Source: Minwuia thermotolerans
Lineage (GTDB): Bacteria; Pseudomonadota; Alphaproteobacteria; Minwuiales; Minwuiaceae
Length of the DNA: 45,924 nucleotides
NCBI GenBank assembly: GCA_021604565.1
Contig: BQJF01000029.1
Span: 1-45,924 of the forward strand
Direction: 5' to 3'
Shown here: piece by piece, positions 8,331 to 15,971 of the stretch
Position numbering within the stretch: position 1 is the first letter of the stretch
Layout: every line of letters starts with the position of its first letter
Made by a program: the position numbers and the translations under genes
Notes under the pieces: model-generated
What the model was told of the DNA's origin: nothing
Seen by the model: only the letters and a program-made list of their open reading frames with translations
The model's database searches: none

Positions 8331-9731
8331 TCAGAGTGCCAGCGCCAGGCGGTCCTGAACCGCCGCGGCGTCAATTGTCTCACCGGTCACCTCACCGATG
8401 ATCAGCAGTGCCGGGGTTACGACCGCCTGCCGCTTCACCAGGTCGGGCAGCTGGTCCAGACGCCCGCGCAGGACCCGCTGGGTCGGCAGCGTCCCGTTCT
8501 CGATGATCGCGACGGGCGTTCCCGGATCGCGGCCATGCGCGATCAGTTCGCGCGCGGAAGTTCGGGCGGTGTCGATGCCCATGTAGATGGCGAGTGTATG
8601 GTTCGCCTGCCCCAGCGAACGCCAGTCCAGGTCCGGCTTGCCGTCCTTGCCCTGCCCGGACAGGAAGGTCACCGCGCTGGCCTTGCCGCGATGGGTCAGC
8701 GGGAAGCCTGCGGATGCGGCACAGCCGGCCGCCGCGGTGATGCCAGGCACCACCTCGACCTCGATACCGTGGGCGTGCAGGTGCGCGACCTCTTCCCCAC
8801 CACGCCCGAAAACGAAGGGGTCACCGCCCTTCAGGCGCACGACCAGATGCCCGGCCTCTGCTTCCGCGACCAGAATGTCGTTGATCTGTTCCTGGGTGCG
8901 ATGGTGGTGACCGCGCGACTTGCCGACATAGACCAGCCGGGCGTCACGGCGCGCAAGGTCCAGAACCCCTTCGCCTACCAGCTTGTCATGCACGATCACA
9001 TCGGCCTGCTTCAGCAGTCGATGTGCCTTCAGGGTCAGCAGTTCCGGATCACCTGGCCCGGCACCGACCAGGGCGACCCGACCAACCGGATCAGTGAGCT
9101 CGCCCTGATTGACCAGCGCAAGCATGTCCTGGCGGGCGGAACCCGCATTGCCATCCAGCACCTTGCGGGCGACCGGTCCGGACAGGAAGCCTTCCCAGAA
9201 CTTCCGGCGCGCCTTCGGTGTCTGGCGGATGGCTGCCACCGCGCTGCGGAAACTGTTCATGAAACCGGCCAGCGCGCCGAGCTGTGCCGGCAGTGCGGCC
9301 TCCACGGCGCCGCGCACCTGCCGTGCCAGCACAGGCGCCGCACCGCCGGTGGAGATGGCCACGGTCACCGGGTCACGGTCAACGATCGCGGGCATCGTGA
9401 AATCGGAAAGGGCCGGACGGTCGACGACATTCACCGTCACGCGCGCCGCACGGGCGGCGGTCGCGACACGGGTATCTTCCGCCTCGTCCTCAGTGGCGAT
9501 GATCGCCACCGCTACGCCGGCCAGGTGAGACTCGTCGAAATCGGCATCGATCAGGGTGACCTGAGTGCCATCCACCAGTTCGCGCACGCAGTCTTCTGCG
9601 TTGCGGGACACGACGCGGACGTCCGAATGCGCGGCAATCAGCAGCCGCAGCTTCGCCGCTGCAGCATCGCCGCCGCCAACCAGCAGGGCCGTGCGCCCCT
9701 TGAGCTTCAGAAAGATCGGAAACGCCTGCAT
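8331..9731 (-). CDS. cysG: Multifunctional siroheme synthase CysG
   Basis: A 466-residue fusion that makes siroheme from uroporphyrinogen III. The N-terminal half (1-150) is the NAD-dependent precorrin-2 dehydrogenase/ferrochelatase, with the Rossmann loop 'LLVGGGDAAAAKLRLL' near 16-31 and 'AISTGGAAPVLAR' near 125-137. The C-terminal half (about 217-460) is the SAM-dependent uroporphyrinogen III methyltransferase, with 'VGAGPGDPELLTLKA' at 222-236 and 'RLKGGDPFVFGRGGEE' at 299-314. It is the first gene of the sulfur operon and supplies the CysI cofactor. It has a strong Shine-Dalgarno (AGGGAGGGG) and a long leader with a SAM-II-like element. Its SUMT half also consumes SAM, which adds logic to SAM control. 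Confidence 0.93.
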   Translation of the reverse strand: MQAFPIFLKLKGRTALLVGGGDAAAAKLRLLIAAHSDVRVVSRNAEDCVRELVDGTQVTLIDADFDESHLAGVAVAIIATEDEAEDTRVATAARAARVTVNVVDRPALSDFTMPAIVDRDPVTVAISTGGAAPVLARQVRGAVEAALPAQLGALAGFMNSFRSAVAAIRQTPKARRKFWEGFLSGPVARKVLDGNAGSARQDMLALVNQGELTDPVGRVALVGAGPGDPELLTLKAHRLLKQADVIVHDKLVGEGVLDLARRDARLVYVGKSRGHHHRTQEQINDILVAEAEAGHLVVRLKGGDPFVFGRGGEEVAHLHAHGIEVEVVPGITAAAGCAASAGFPLTHRGKASAVTFLSGQGKDGKPDLDWRSLGQANHTLAIYMGIDTARTSARELIAHGRDPGTPVAIIENGTLPTQRVLRGRLDQLPDLVKRQAVVTPALLIIGEVTGETIDAAAVQDRLALAL

Positions 9732-9733
9732 GG

Positions 9734-9808
9734 TCAGGCCCCTCCCTGTGCAGGATGGAGCCAGCAGGTCTGCGTGGCTTCGAACGTGACTGAATTTCCT
9801 GGGATCAT
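9734..9808 (-). CDS. Possible leader ORF of 24 codons upstream of cysG (tentative)
   Basis: An ATG at 9808 opens a 24-codon frame ('MIPGNSVTF...', ending 'HPAQGGA') whose TGA at 9734-9736 lies 2 bp before the cysG start and covers the cysG Shine-Dalgarno. It follows the alternative hairpins of the leader. It has one Cys and no run of Cys or Met codons, so a classical attenuation peptide is not obvious. Its stop would place a terminating ribosome on the cysG start site, which could couple translation. No convincing Shine-Dalgarno stands before this ATG. The same frame is open to 10000, which may simply be chance in GC-rich DNA. Confidence 0.15.
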   Translation of the reverse strand: MIPGNSVTFEATQTCWLHPAQGGA

Positions 9809-9814
9809 GGTCCC

Positions 9815-9856
9815 GAACTCCGTGCCTCGAAAGGGCCCACGGAGTTCGCTCCGTGG
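9815..9856 (-). promoter_or_regulatory. Mutually exclusive hairpins in the cysG leader (possible expression platform)
   Basis: Three arms compete for pairing. CCACGGAG (9837-9844) pairs with CTCCGTGG (9849-9856) around a 4-base loop. The middle arm can instead pair over 10 bp, CACGGAGTTC (9838-9847) with GAACTCCGTG (9815-9824). Both helices cannot form together. In the cysG transcript the arms follow the SAM-II-like aptamer directly, and the outermost arm shares its last two bases with the aptamer's 3' strand. This is the layout expected of a switching expression platform. Neither hairpin is followed by a clear U-tract, so the output, whether translational or processing-based, is not evident. 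Confidence 0.5.
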
Positions 9857-9912
9857 CGCTTTAGCATTTGATAACGCGGGTGCAAGCTGCCCGATCAAAT
9901 TCCGCGAGCCCG
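9850..9912 (-). ncRNA. SAM-II-like (metA-type) riboswitch aptamer upstream of cysG operon
   Basis: Read on the minus strand, the leader contains CGCGG (9907-9903), then AATTTGATC, then GCTTGCACC, CCGCG (9880-9876), TTATCAAAT, GCTAAAG and CGCC. This follows the known SAM-II order: a 5 bp P1 helix enclosing an A/U-rich L1 with AUUU, the conserved CUUGCA, a GUUA...AAA loop and the conserved GCUAAA before a pseudoknot strand. P1 is perfect (CGCGG/CCGCG). The pseudoknot strand GGGC can pair with GCgCC with one bulged base. The ATTTGAT and ATCAAAT segments are also complementary. SAM-II is an established SAM sensor in alphaproteobacteria ahead of metA, metX and metZ; metZ ends this operon. The match was made by eye, and the weak pseudoknot keeps confidence moderate. 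Confidence 0.62.
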
Positions 9913-10005
9913 TCAGATCGGTGGGCCAGTCCGTGGCGGTCAGCGCATTCCCGTCGGGTGATGCTGTGAGACCGGGATATTTACGTTCCGTTGTTCGCAT
10001 GAGGA

Positions 10006-10073
10006 TGATTTCATCTTCACGGCACGTAAGTCAATAAAAATTATCCTCCGGTCAGGGTATATATATTATATCA
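10006..10073 (-). promoter_or_regulatory. Candidate promoter region of the sulfur operon
   Basis: This AT-rich stretch stands out from the GC-rich surroundings. On the minus strand there is an extended -10, TG-A-TATAAT (10073-10065), without a clear -35. There is also a separate TTGACT (10034-10029) with 17 bp to AAATCA (10011-10006). Either would start transcription upstream of the SAM-II-like element. Inverted ACGTAA/TTACGT motifs flank the second candidate (9981-9986 and 10024-10029). The two alternatives cannot be separated by reading. Confidence 0.35.
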
Positions 10074-10080
10074 CAAATTT

Positions 10081-10542
10081 CTACTGTTTATTACAGCGCT
10101 TCAGCTCGTGGATTTCCGTCGCACCGGCAAAGCTGAAACCCAGCAGGACCTTGTCGATCACACCGTCGGCGAGCAGCGGAAAGCCGACGATCCGAATGCT
10201 GCCGAACGAGACGTTGTTGCCGAAGTAGGGAAGCTCGATGGAGCCCGGCTTCGGGTCCGTGGCGATTGCCATCAGGAAATCCCAGAAAGGCGACCCCTTG
10301 CCCGTGCCCGGCCCTTCGGTCACGTCCTGACCCGTGGGATCATAGGACAGTTGCTGCACGACCTTGGTTCCGACCAGACGGAACCGGAAGCCGTCTCCAT
10401 CCATCACCACATCGATCAATGCGATATGTGCAAGCAGCCGTCTGATCTCTGCGGGATCGATGTCCTGTCGCGACGGAAGCCGCCCGTCCTGACACTTGCT
10501 CCGCCAGTAGGCCTCCAAGAGACCGAGAATGTCGTCCGACAT
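10081..10542 (-). CDS. PAS-domain protein (PAS_5-type), stand-alone
   Basis: A 153-residue protein consisting of a short N-terminal helix region ('LLEAYWRSKCQDGRLPSRQDIDP') and a single PAS-like sensor fold. The pattern 'RRLLAHIALIDVV...FRFRLVGTKVV' followed by 'GFPLLADGVIDKVLLGFSF' is typical of the alphaproteobacterial PAS_5/DUF family. There is no output domain, so it may bind a small ligand and act on a partner, or may sense alone (inference). The start has a clear Shine-Dalgarno (GGGGAG). The upstream region holds an ACGTAA palindrome and a perfect CRP-type palindrome (10631-10646). The stop lies at the edge of the sulfur-operon leader. The function is unknown. Confidence 0.75.
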   Translation of the reverse strand: MSDDILGLLEAYWRSKCQDGRLPSRQDIDPAEIRRLLAHIALIDVVMDGDGFRFRLVGTKVVQQLSYDPTGQDVTEGPGTGKGSPFWDFLMAIATDPKPGSIELPYFGNNVSFGSIRIVGFPLLADGVIDKVLLGFSFAGATEIHELKRCNKQ

Positions 10543-10554
10543 TTGAACTCCCCT

Positions 10555-10568
10555 TTACGTAAACGTAA
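10555..10568. promoter_or_regulatory. Palindromic TTACGTAA with adjoining ACGTAA, possible operator
   Basis: The sequence TTACGTAAACGTAA sits 13 bp upstream of the start of the PAS gene. Its first 8 bases are a perfect palindrome, and ACGTAA is repeated at once. Similar ACGTAA/TTACGT half-sites occur in the cysG promoter region (9981-9986, 10024-10029). The position next to the Shine-Dalgarno would suit a repressor or a promoter element. No known regulator is assigned. Confidence 0.3.
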
Positions 10569-10630
10569 CTTGCGTGGGCAAGAGCAAGGGGAATGCCAGA
10601 ATTGGGCAGTTGTTAATCCCTTGTTAGGAG

Positions 10631-10646
10631 TGTGATGCGGATCACA
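10631..10646. promoter_or_regulatory. CRP/FNR-family binding site, perfect TGTGA-N6-TCACA palindrome
   Basis: TGTGATGCGGATCACA is a perfect 16 bp palindrome apart from its 4-base centre and matches the CRP consensus TGTGA-N6-TCACA exactly. It lies 89 bp upstream of the start codon of the PAS gene and 20 bp past the stop of the DUF1499 gene, so the PAS gene is the natural target. CRP-family proteins in alphaproteobacteria bind such sites (established). Which member acts here is unknown. A small hairpin (10644-10661) overlaps its edge. Confidence 0.5.
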
Positions 10647-10665
10647 TGCCAGAAGGCATGTCGGA

Positions 10666-11055
10666 TCAGGTGAGGTTCTGTTTCAGCCGCCGGACCCACC
10701 CAGCGATACGGGCGCGATTGACCCCGAAGTCGCGATACCCGTAGCGTGCGCGGGAATAAACGGCCAGTGTGGAACTGTCGGAACCGACCGGCAGGATCCG
10801 GCAATCGATCATATCCGGAAACCGAAACACCTTTGACCTTGCAACTAGTTTCACGGTCAGGGTCTCTTCCGAAACTTCCTTGATACTGACCCGTTCCTCA
10901 CCTTCCGCGATATCCAGCAGCCGACGCAGCAGATCCGCGGCGGATACGTTGAAGACCGGGCTCTCCGCATGCGGTATCGCCGACTGGCACAGATCGTCGG
11001 GCGCCATCAGAAACTGGTTCGGCTTGCGCCCGAGTCTCAGTGTCGGGAAGTCCAT
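10666..11055 (-). CDS. DUF1499 domain protein
   Basis: A 129-residue protein. Its N-terminus 'MDFPTLRLGRKPNQFLMAP' and C-terminus 'YSRARYGYRDFGVNRARIAGWVRRL' match the DUF1499 family. That family carries a conserved 'PNCV'-like or 'PNQF' early motif and a terminal 'SRSRVGYSDFGVNRARV' motif. The biochemical role of the family is unknown. There is no signal peptide or transmembrane helix. It follows the HIT gene by 18 bp on the same strand, so it is probably at the end of the gcv-HIT transcript. A 7 bp hairpin stands just after its stop but lacks a U-tract. Confidence 0.8.
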   Translation of the reverse strand: MDFPTLRLGRKPNQFLMAPDDLCQSAIPHAESPVFNVSAADLLRRLLDIAEGEERVSIKEVSEETLTVKLVARSKVFRFPDMIDCRILPVGSDSSTLAVYSRARYGYRDFGVNRARIAGWVRRLKQNLT

Positions 11056-11073
11056 TTCAGCATCTCCAGAGTC

Positions 11074-11508
11074 TCATTCCGCAACGTCGTTCACGAATTC
11101 TGTCTCAATCAGGACGCGCACGGTCTCTGCGGTCAATACACGCTCTGCCCGACTGTAGGGGACCGGCTTGCCAATGCCCCAGACCGGACCAGGCCACGCG
11201 GCGTCACCGATCTGGCGGGCGATCACATGGACATGCATCTGGGGCACCATGTTGCCCAGCGTGGCGATATTGGTCTTGTCGCACGGACCGACCCCGGTCA
11301 GCGCGCGTGCCACGCCTGCGGCTTCCTCGATCAGAACCGCACGGTCCGGGGCGTCCAGATCGAACAGCTCCTTCGCCCCGGCCCGCCGCGGGATCAGAAG
11401 CACCCATGGCCAGCGGCTGTCGTCCACCAGCCGTACCGCGCAAAGCGGCAGGTCCATGACCTCCACACTGTCGGCAAGCAGGCGCGGATCAACCTCGAAC
11501 CCAGCCAT
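11074..11508 (-). CDS. HIT-domain nucleotide hydrolase/transferase-like protein
   Basis: A 144-residue HIT-fold protein. The histidine triad is 'QMHVHVIAR' (H92, H94), where H94 matches the catalytic histidine. The third histidine of the classic H-x-H-x-H motif is replaced by Ile, as seen in a common proteobacterial HIT subgroup. 'WPWVLLIPRRAGAKELFDL' near 33-51 is also typical. HIT proteins hydrolyse or transfer nucleoside phosphates; the substrate here is unknown. It lies 9 bp after gcvPB on the same strand and probably shares the glycine-riboswitch transcript, though no functional link is evident. Confidence 0.85.
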   Translation of the reverse strand: MAGFEVDPRLLADSVEVMDLPLCAVRLVDDSRWPWVLLIPRRAGAKELFDLDAPDRAVLIEEAAGVARALTGVGPCDKTNIATLGNMVPQMHVHVIARQIGDAAWPGPVWGIGKPVPYSRAERVLTAETVRVLIETEFVNDVAE

Positions 11509-11517
11509 CGGCCGGGC

Positions 11518-13029
11518 CTACTCTGCGGCTTCGGCGACTGGAGCTTCGGGCACCCAGCGCAGAACCGGCTTCCGGGCTGCGAGGGTCTCGTCCAGACGCC
11601 GACGCGGGGTCATGACGGGGGCGGCCTTGAAGTACGCCGCCTCGTCGCCTGCCCGCGCCTGTTCGACCAGGCCGCGCATGACCCTGATGAAACTGTCCAG
11701 GGTCTCCCGTGTTTCGGTTTCGGTCGGCTCGATCAGCATCGCTCCGTGCACGATCAGCGGGAAATAGACCGTCATCGGATGATAGCCTTCGTCAATCAGC
11801 GCCTTTGCCAGGTCCATGGTCTCGACACCGGTACCGTCCAGCCCGCGATCCGAAACCAGCACCTCATGCATGCACGGGCCGGGGTAGGCCGGGGGCAGCA
11901 GGTCCTTCAGCTTCTCCATGACATAGTTGGCATTCAGCACCGCATCCTCGGCTACCTGCTTCAAGCCGTCACGGCCATGGCTCTGCATGTAGGCCAGTGC
12001 GCGCACGAACATGCCGAACTGACCGTGGAAGCCCTTCATCCGTCCGACACGGGGACCGTCTTCCTGCTCGATCAGTTCATAGCGGCCGTCGCGCTGCACC
12101 ACCTTTGGCAGCGGCGCATAGGGCGCCAGCGCCTCGGAGAACACCACCGGCCCCGAACCCGGACCACCACCGCCATGCGGCGTGGAGAAGGTCTTGTGCA
12201 GGTTGATGTGCATGGCATCGATACCCAGGTCGCCGGGCCGCACCTTGCCGACGATGGCGTTGAAGTTGGCCCCGTCACAATAGAAGTAGCCGCCGACGCC
12301 ATGGATCAGTTCGGCAATGCGGATGATGTCCCGCTCGAACAGGCCGCAGGTATTGGGGTTGGTCAGCATCAGCCCAGCCACGTCCGGCCCCAGCTTGGCC
12401 TCGAATGCCGCCATGTCGACACGTCCGTCGGCAGTGGCGGGGATGCTGTCGACCTCATAGCCGCAGATCGCCGCCGTGGCCGGATTGGTGCCATGCGCGG
12501 ATTCGGGCACCAGCACCCGCTTCCGTGGTTCGCCGCGCGCCTCATGCGCCGCGCGGATCGCCATCATGCCGCACATCTCCCCCTGCGCACCCGCGCCGGG
12601 GGTCATGGCGACGGTCGCCATGCCGGTCAGTTCGGTCAGCCAGTGCGCCAGCTCCGACATCAGCCGCAGCACGCCCTGGGTGGTCGACTGTGGCTGCATC
12701 GGGTGCACGTCACCGATGCCCGGCAGGCGGGCCAGCCGCTCGTTCAGGCGCGGATTGTGCTTCATGGTGCAGGACCCGAGCGGATAGAGTCCGTAATCGA
12801 TGGCGTAGTTCATGCGGCTGAGGCGCACGAAGTGGCGCACCACCTGCGGCTCTGCCAGGCCGGGCAGACCAATGCCCCCCTGTCGCCGCAGGCCGCCCAG
12901 CCGATCCGGCGCATCCGGCGCAGCAGGCAGATCAACCCCGGTCCGCCCCGGCGCATCCTGTTCGAAACTCAGCGGCTCATCGCGATCCAGCCCGCGCGCG
13001 CCGGAGATGGTCGTGCGTTCGATGTTCAT
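11518..13029 (-). CDS. gcvPB: Glycine dehydrogenase (decarboxylating) subunit 2, GcvPB
   Basis: A 503-residue C-terminal half of the P-protein. It decarboxylates glycine with PLP and passes the aminomethyl group to the lipoyl arm of GcvH. The PLP lysine is in '[16 protein letters not shown]' (K279), with the Gly-rich loop directly after. '[13 protein letters not shown]' near 82-94 is a P-protein hallmark. The split into two subunits is the form seen in many alphaproteobacteria and Gram-positives, unlike the single chain of E. coli. Its start overlaps gcvPA by 4 bp, fitting stoichiometric synthesis of the two subunits. Confidence 0.95.
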   Translation of the reverse strand: MNIERTTISGARGLDRDEPLSFEQDAPGRTGVDLPAAPDAPDRLGGLRRQGGIGLPGLAEPQVVRHFVRLSRMNYAIDYGLYPLGSCTMKHNPRLNERLARLPGIGDVHPMQPQSTTQGVLRLMSELAHWLTELTGMATVAMTPGAGAQGEMCGMMAIRAAHEARGEPRKRVLVPESAHGTNPATAAICGYEVDSIPATADGRVDMAAFEAKLGPDVAGLMLTNPNTCGLFERDIIRIAELIHGVGGYFYCDGANFNAIVGKVRPGDLGIDAMHINLHKTFSTPHGGGGPGSGPVVFSEALAPYAPLPKVVQRDGRYELIEQEDGPRVGRMKGFHGQFGMFVRALAYMQSHGRDGLKQVAEDAVLNANYVMEKLKDLLPPAYPGPCMHEVLVSDRGLDGTGVETMDLAKALIDEGYHPMTVYFPLIVHGAMLIEPTETETRETLDSFIRVMRGLVEQARAGDEAAYFKAAPVMTPRRRLDETLAARKPVLRWVPEAPVAEAAE

Positions 13030-14372
13030 GCCGAGATCTCCTGCAATGCGCCGACAAGCCTGTCGATATCGGCCTCCGACACCGTTTCCGTGGCCGCCAG
13101 GATCAGGACATTGTCCAGACTCGGCTCCCCCGGGAACAGACGTGATGCCGGAACCCCACCCAGAATACCGAGTGCCGCCAGCGCCTCCACGACCGGCGCG
13201 GCGGGTCGCCCGATGTCGAGCGCGAATTCGTTGAAGAACCGCTCCGTCAGCAGTTTCACCTCCGGCAGGGCGGTCAGCCGCTCCGCCAGCAGGGATGCCG
13301 TGCGGTGATTGACTTCCGCCAGACCGGTCATCCCGGCCTCACCCAGCAGGGTCACGTGGATGCAGAACGCCAGCGCACAGAGCCCGGCGTTGGTGCAGAT
13401 GTTGCTGGTCGCCTTCTCGCGCCGGATATGCTGCTCCCGTGCGTTCAGGGTCAGGACGTAGCCGCGCTTGCCGTCGGCATCCAGCGTTTCACCGGCCAGA
13501 CGGCCCGGCATCTGGCGCACATACTTCTGGCGGCAGGCAAACAGCCCCACGTGCGGGCCACCGAAGGAGAGCGGCACGCCGAGGCTCTGGCCCTCCGCCG
13601 TCACGATATCGGCCCCCATGGCACCCGGAGGCGTCACCAGGCCGAGCGAGACGACCTCCGTCACCGCCACGATCAGCAGGGCACCCTGCGCGTGGCAGGC
13701 TTCGGCCAGGCCGGTGAGATCCTTGAACTCTCCGAACACGTCCGGGTTCTGGACAACGACACAGGCCGTGTCCTTGTCGATGGCCTCCGCCAGGCCGCCC
13801 TGACCCCCGATCACCGGATCACGGATCTCGAGATCATAGGGTGTGAAACGCAACAGGGTCTCGGTCGTCTCCCGGTAGTGCGGATGCAGCCGACCGGAGA
13901 TGAGCGACTTCTTCCGCTTGGTGATGCGGTGCGCCATCAGCACCGCCTCGGATGTCGCCGTCGCGCCGTCGTACATGGAGGCATTGGCCACATCCATGCC
14001 GGTCAGCAGCGCGACCTGTGTCTGGAACTCGAACAGGTACTGCAGTGTCCCCTGGCTGATTTCCGGCTGATAGGGCGTGTAGGAGGTCAGGAACTCCGAC
14101 CGCTGGATCAGATGGTCCACCGTTGCCGGGACATGGTGATGGTAAGCCCCGGCACCGATGAAGCAGGGCGCGCTGGCAGGACTCAGATTCTCCCGCGCGA
14201 AGCCCTGGAAATGCCGCTCCACCGCCATCTCGCCCTGATGGTCCGGCAGGCTGTCGATGGGGGCATTGAGAACCGCGGCAGGCACGTCGCGGAACAGTTC
14301 ATCAATGCTGCCGACACCGATGGCCGACAGCATCGCGGCCCGGTCGTCGGGCGTCTGCGGGAGATAGCGCAT
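13026..14372 (-). CDS. gcvPA: Glycine dehydrogenase (decarboxylating) subunit 1, GcvPA
   Basis: A 448-residue N-terminal half of the glycine-cleavage P-protein. It starts '[20 protein letters not shown]' and contains '[18 protein letters not shown]' (near 91-108), '[20 protein letters not shown]' and '[14 protein letters not shown]', all strongly conserved in this subunit. It forms the active P-protein with GcvPB; the PLP lysine is on the partner. Length is normal. It shares one base with the gcvH stop region at 14372 and overlaps gcvPB by 4 bp, so the three are translationally coupled. Confidence 0.95.
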   Translation of the reverse strand: MRYLPQTPDDRAAMLSAIGVGSIDELFRDVPAAVLNAPIDSLPDHQGEMAVERHFQGFARENLSPASAPCFIGAGAYHHHVPATVDHLIQRSEFLTSYTPYQPEISQGTLQYLFEFQTQVALLTGMDVANASMYDGATATSEAVLMAHRITKRKKSLISGRLHPHYRETTETLLRFTPYDLEIRDPVIGGQGGLAEAIDKDTACVVVQNPDVFGEFKDLTGLAEACHAQGALLIVAVTEVVSLGLVTPPGAMGADIVTAEGQSLGVPLSFGGPHVGLFACRQKYVRQMPGRLAGETLDADGKRGYVLTLNAREQHIRREKATSNICTNAGLCALAFCIHVTLLGEAGMTGLAEVNHRTASLLAERLTALPEVKLLTERFFNEFALDIGRPAAPVVEALAALGILGGVPASRLFPGEPSLDNVLILAATETVSEADIDRLVGALQEISA

Positions 14373-14749
14373 CAGTCCAGCGCCTCCAGGTAGGCGGCAT
14401 AGGCTTCGGCATCCATCAGTCCGTCGAGGTCGGACATGTTCGACAGCTTCATGCGATAGAACCAGCCATCGCCCTCGGCGCTTTCGTTCACCAGAGCCGG
14501 ATTGTCGTCCAGCGCATCGTTCCGTGCCGTGACCTCACCCGTCGCCGGGGCATAGACCTCGCTGGCGGCCTTGACCGACTCGATGACCGCAGCCTCGGCG
14601 CCCTTCTCCACCTGCTGGCCCACATCCGGCAGGTCGACATAGACGACATCGCCAAGCTGGTCCTGCGCGTAATCACTGATCCCGATGGTGGCCTCCCCCC
14701 CGGAGACGTCGATCCATTCGTGATCCTTGGTGTACTTGCGATCTGACAT
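14372..14749 (-). CDS. gcvH: Glycine cleavage system H protein
   Basis: A 125-residue lipoyl carrier. The lipoylation site is the lysine of 'ESVKAASE' (K60), set in the conserved '[18 protein letters not shown]' to 'YAPATGEV' framework. The open frame reaches 14770, but the ATG at 14749 ('[12 protein letters not shown]') has a strong GGAGGG upstream and gives the standard length, so it is chosen. H-protein shuttles the aminomethyl group between the P, T and L proteins. The L protein is not in the window. Confidence 0.95.
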   Translation of the reverse strand: MSDRKYTKDHEWIDVSGGEATIGISDYAQDQLGDVVYVDLPDVGQQVEKGAEAAVIESVKAASEVYAPATGEVTARNDALDDNPALVNESAEGDGWFYRMKLSNMSDLDGLMDAEAYAAYLEALD

Positions 14750-14796
14750 TGATGCCCTCCTGCGCGGCATGTGACGGGTTCGGTTCCTGTCGGGTT

Positions 14797-15912
14797 TCAG
14801 CGTTTGTAGTTGTGGGGTGAGAACGGCAGCGTCGCGACCTGCAGCGGCAGTGACTTGCCCCGCTGCTCCGCGAACAGCGCCGTCCCCGGTTCGGCCAGTG
14901 CGGTCTCGACATAACCCATGGCGACGGGGCCGCCGACACTCGGGCCAAAGCCGCCGGACGTGATTGTACCGACGTTTCTACCGTCGGCTTCGAGGATGGC
15001 CGCACCCTCCCGGATGGGGGCCCGGCCTTCCGGCTTCAGCCCGACACGGCGACGCGTCGGCCCCTCGGCCAGTTCGCGCAGAATGCGCTCTCCGCCCGGA
15101 AAATCCCCGGCCTCCCGACGTCGCTTCTGCATCGCCCATTGCAGGTTGGCCTCCACCGGCGATGTGGTCGTGTCGATGTCATGGCCGTAGAGGCACAGCC
15201 CGGCCTCCAGCCTGAGCGAGTCGCGCGCGCCGAGGCCGATGGGCTTCACCCGCGCATCCGCCAGCAGTGCTTCCGCCAGGGCCACTGCCCTGGCCTCCGG
15301 CACGGAAATCTCGCAACCATCCTCCCCGGTGTAACCGGACCGGGATATCCAGAGGTCGGCACCGTCCCAGTCGAAGCTGCCGGACGTCATGAAGGTCAGT
15401 TCGGCAACACCCGGCACCAGCGCATCCAGCACGGAAACGGCATCAGGCCCCTGCAGGGCCAGCAAGGCCCGTTCCGGCATCGGCACCACGGCAATACCTG
15501 TCGGCATCGCGGCGGTGAGGTGGGCGATGTCCGCATCCTTGCAGGCCGCATTGACGACCAGCAGCAGGTCATCTTCGCGACGCGTGATCATCAGATCGTC
15601 GAGAATGCCGCCGGCGTCGTTCAGGAACAGGCTGTAGCGCTGCTTGCCCGGCTTCAGCTCCTTCATGTTGCTGGGGATCAGACGTTCCAGAGCCGCATCG
15701 GCACCGTCGCCCACCAGCCGCACCTGGCCCATGTGGGAAACATCGAACAGCCCGGCAGCGGTGCGCGTATGAGTGTGCTCCGCCATGATGCCGTCAAACT
15801 GCACCGGCATGTCATACCCGGCGAACGGCACCATGCGCCCGCCGAGTGCGCGATGCAGGTCGTTGAGCGGGGTCTTCAGGATCGTCTGGTCGGTATCGCT
15901 GTCGGCACTCAT
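14797..15912 (-). CDS. gcvT: Aminomethyltransferase (glycine cleavage T protein)
   Basis: A 371-residue T protein that transfers the methylene group from GcvH to tetrahydrofolate, releasing ammonia. 'TPLNDLHRALGGRMVPFAGYDMPVQF' (first 40 residues), 'GLFDVSHMGQVRLVG' with the conserved Asp-Val-Ser-His, and 'SRSGYTGEDGCEI' are family marks. The frame stays open far upstream through the riboswitch, but the ATG at 15912 ('MSADSDTDQ') has GAGGGAG before it and is the natural start. It is first in the gcvT-H-PA-PB operon and directly behind the glycine riboswitch. Confidence 0.94.
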   Translation of the reverse strand: MSADSDTDQTILKTPLNDLHRALGGRMVPFAGYDMPVQFDGIMAEHTHTRTAAGLFDVSHMGQVRLVGDGADAALERLIPSNMKELKPGKQRYSLFLNDAGGILDDLMITRREDDLLLVVNAACKDADIAHLTAAMPTGIAVVPMPERALLALQGPDAVSVLDALVPGVAELTFMTSGSFDWDGADLWISRSGYTGEDGCEISVPEARAVALAEALLADARVKPIGLGARDSLRLEAGLCLYGHDIDTTTSPVEANLQWAMQKRRREAGDFPGGERILRELAEGPTRRRVGLKPEGRAPIREGAAILEADGRNVGTITSGGFGPSVGGPVAMGYVETALAEPGTALFAEQRGKSLPLQVATLPFSPHNYKR

Positions 15913-15971
15913 CACAGGCTCCCTCGGACTCGGGTTCGCACCTCGCCATGACCCGGCAGGGTCAAGGTCGG

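Noticed and set aside
9809-10000. Extension of the leader frame before cysG as a longer gene (up to 88 codons)
   Set aside because: It runs through the SAM-II-like element and the hairpins, lacks any domain and has no Shine-Dalgarno at its first ATG.
10644-10661. Hairpin ACATGCC-4-GGCATGT after the DUF1499 gene as an intrinsic terminator
   Set aside because: It has a 7 bp stem but no following U-tract on either strand. It is weak and overlaps the CRP-type site.
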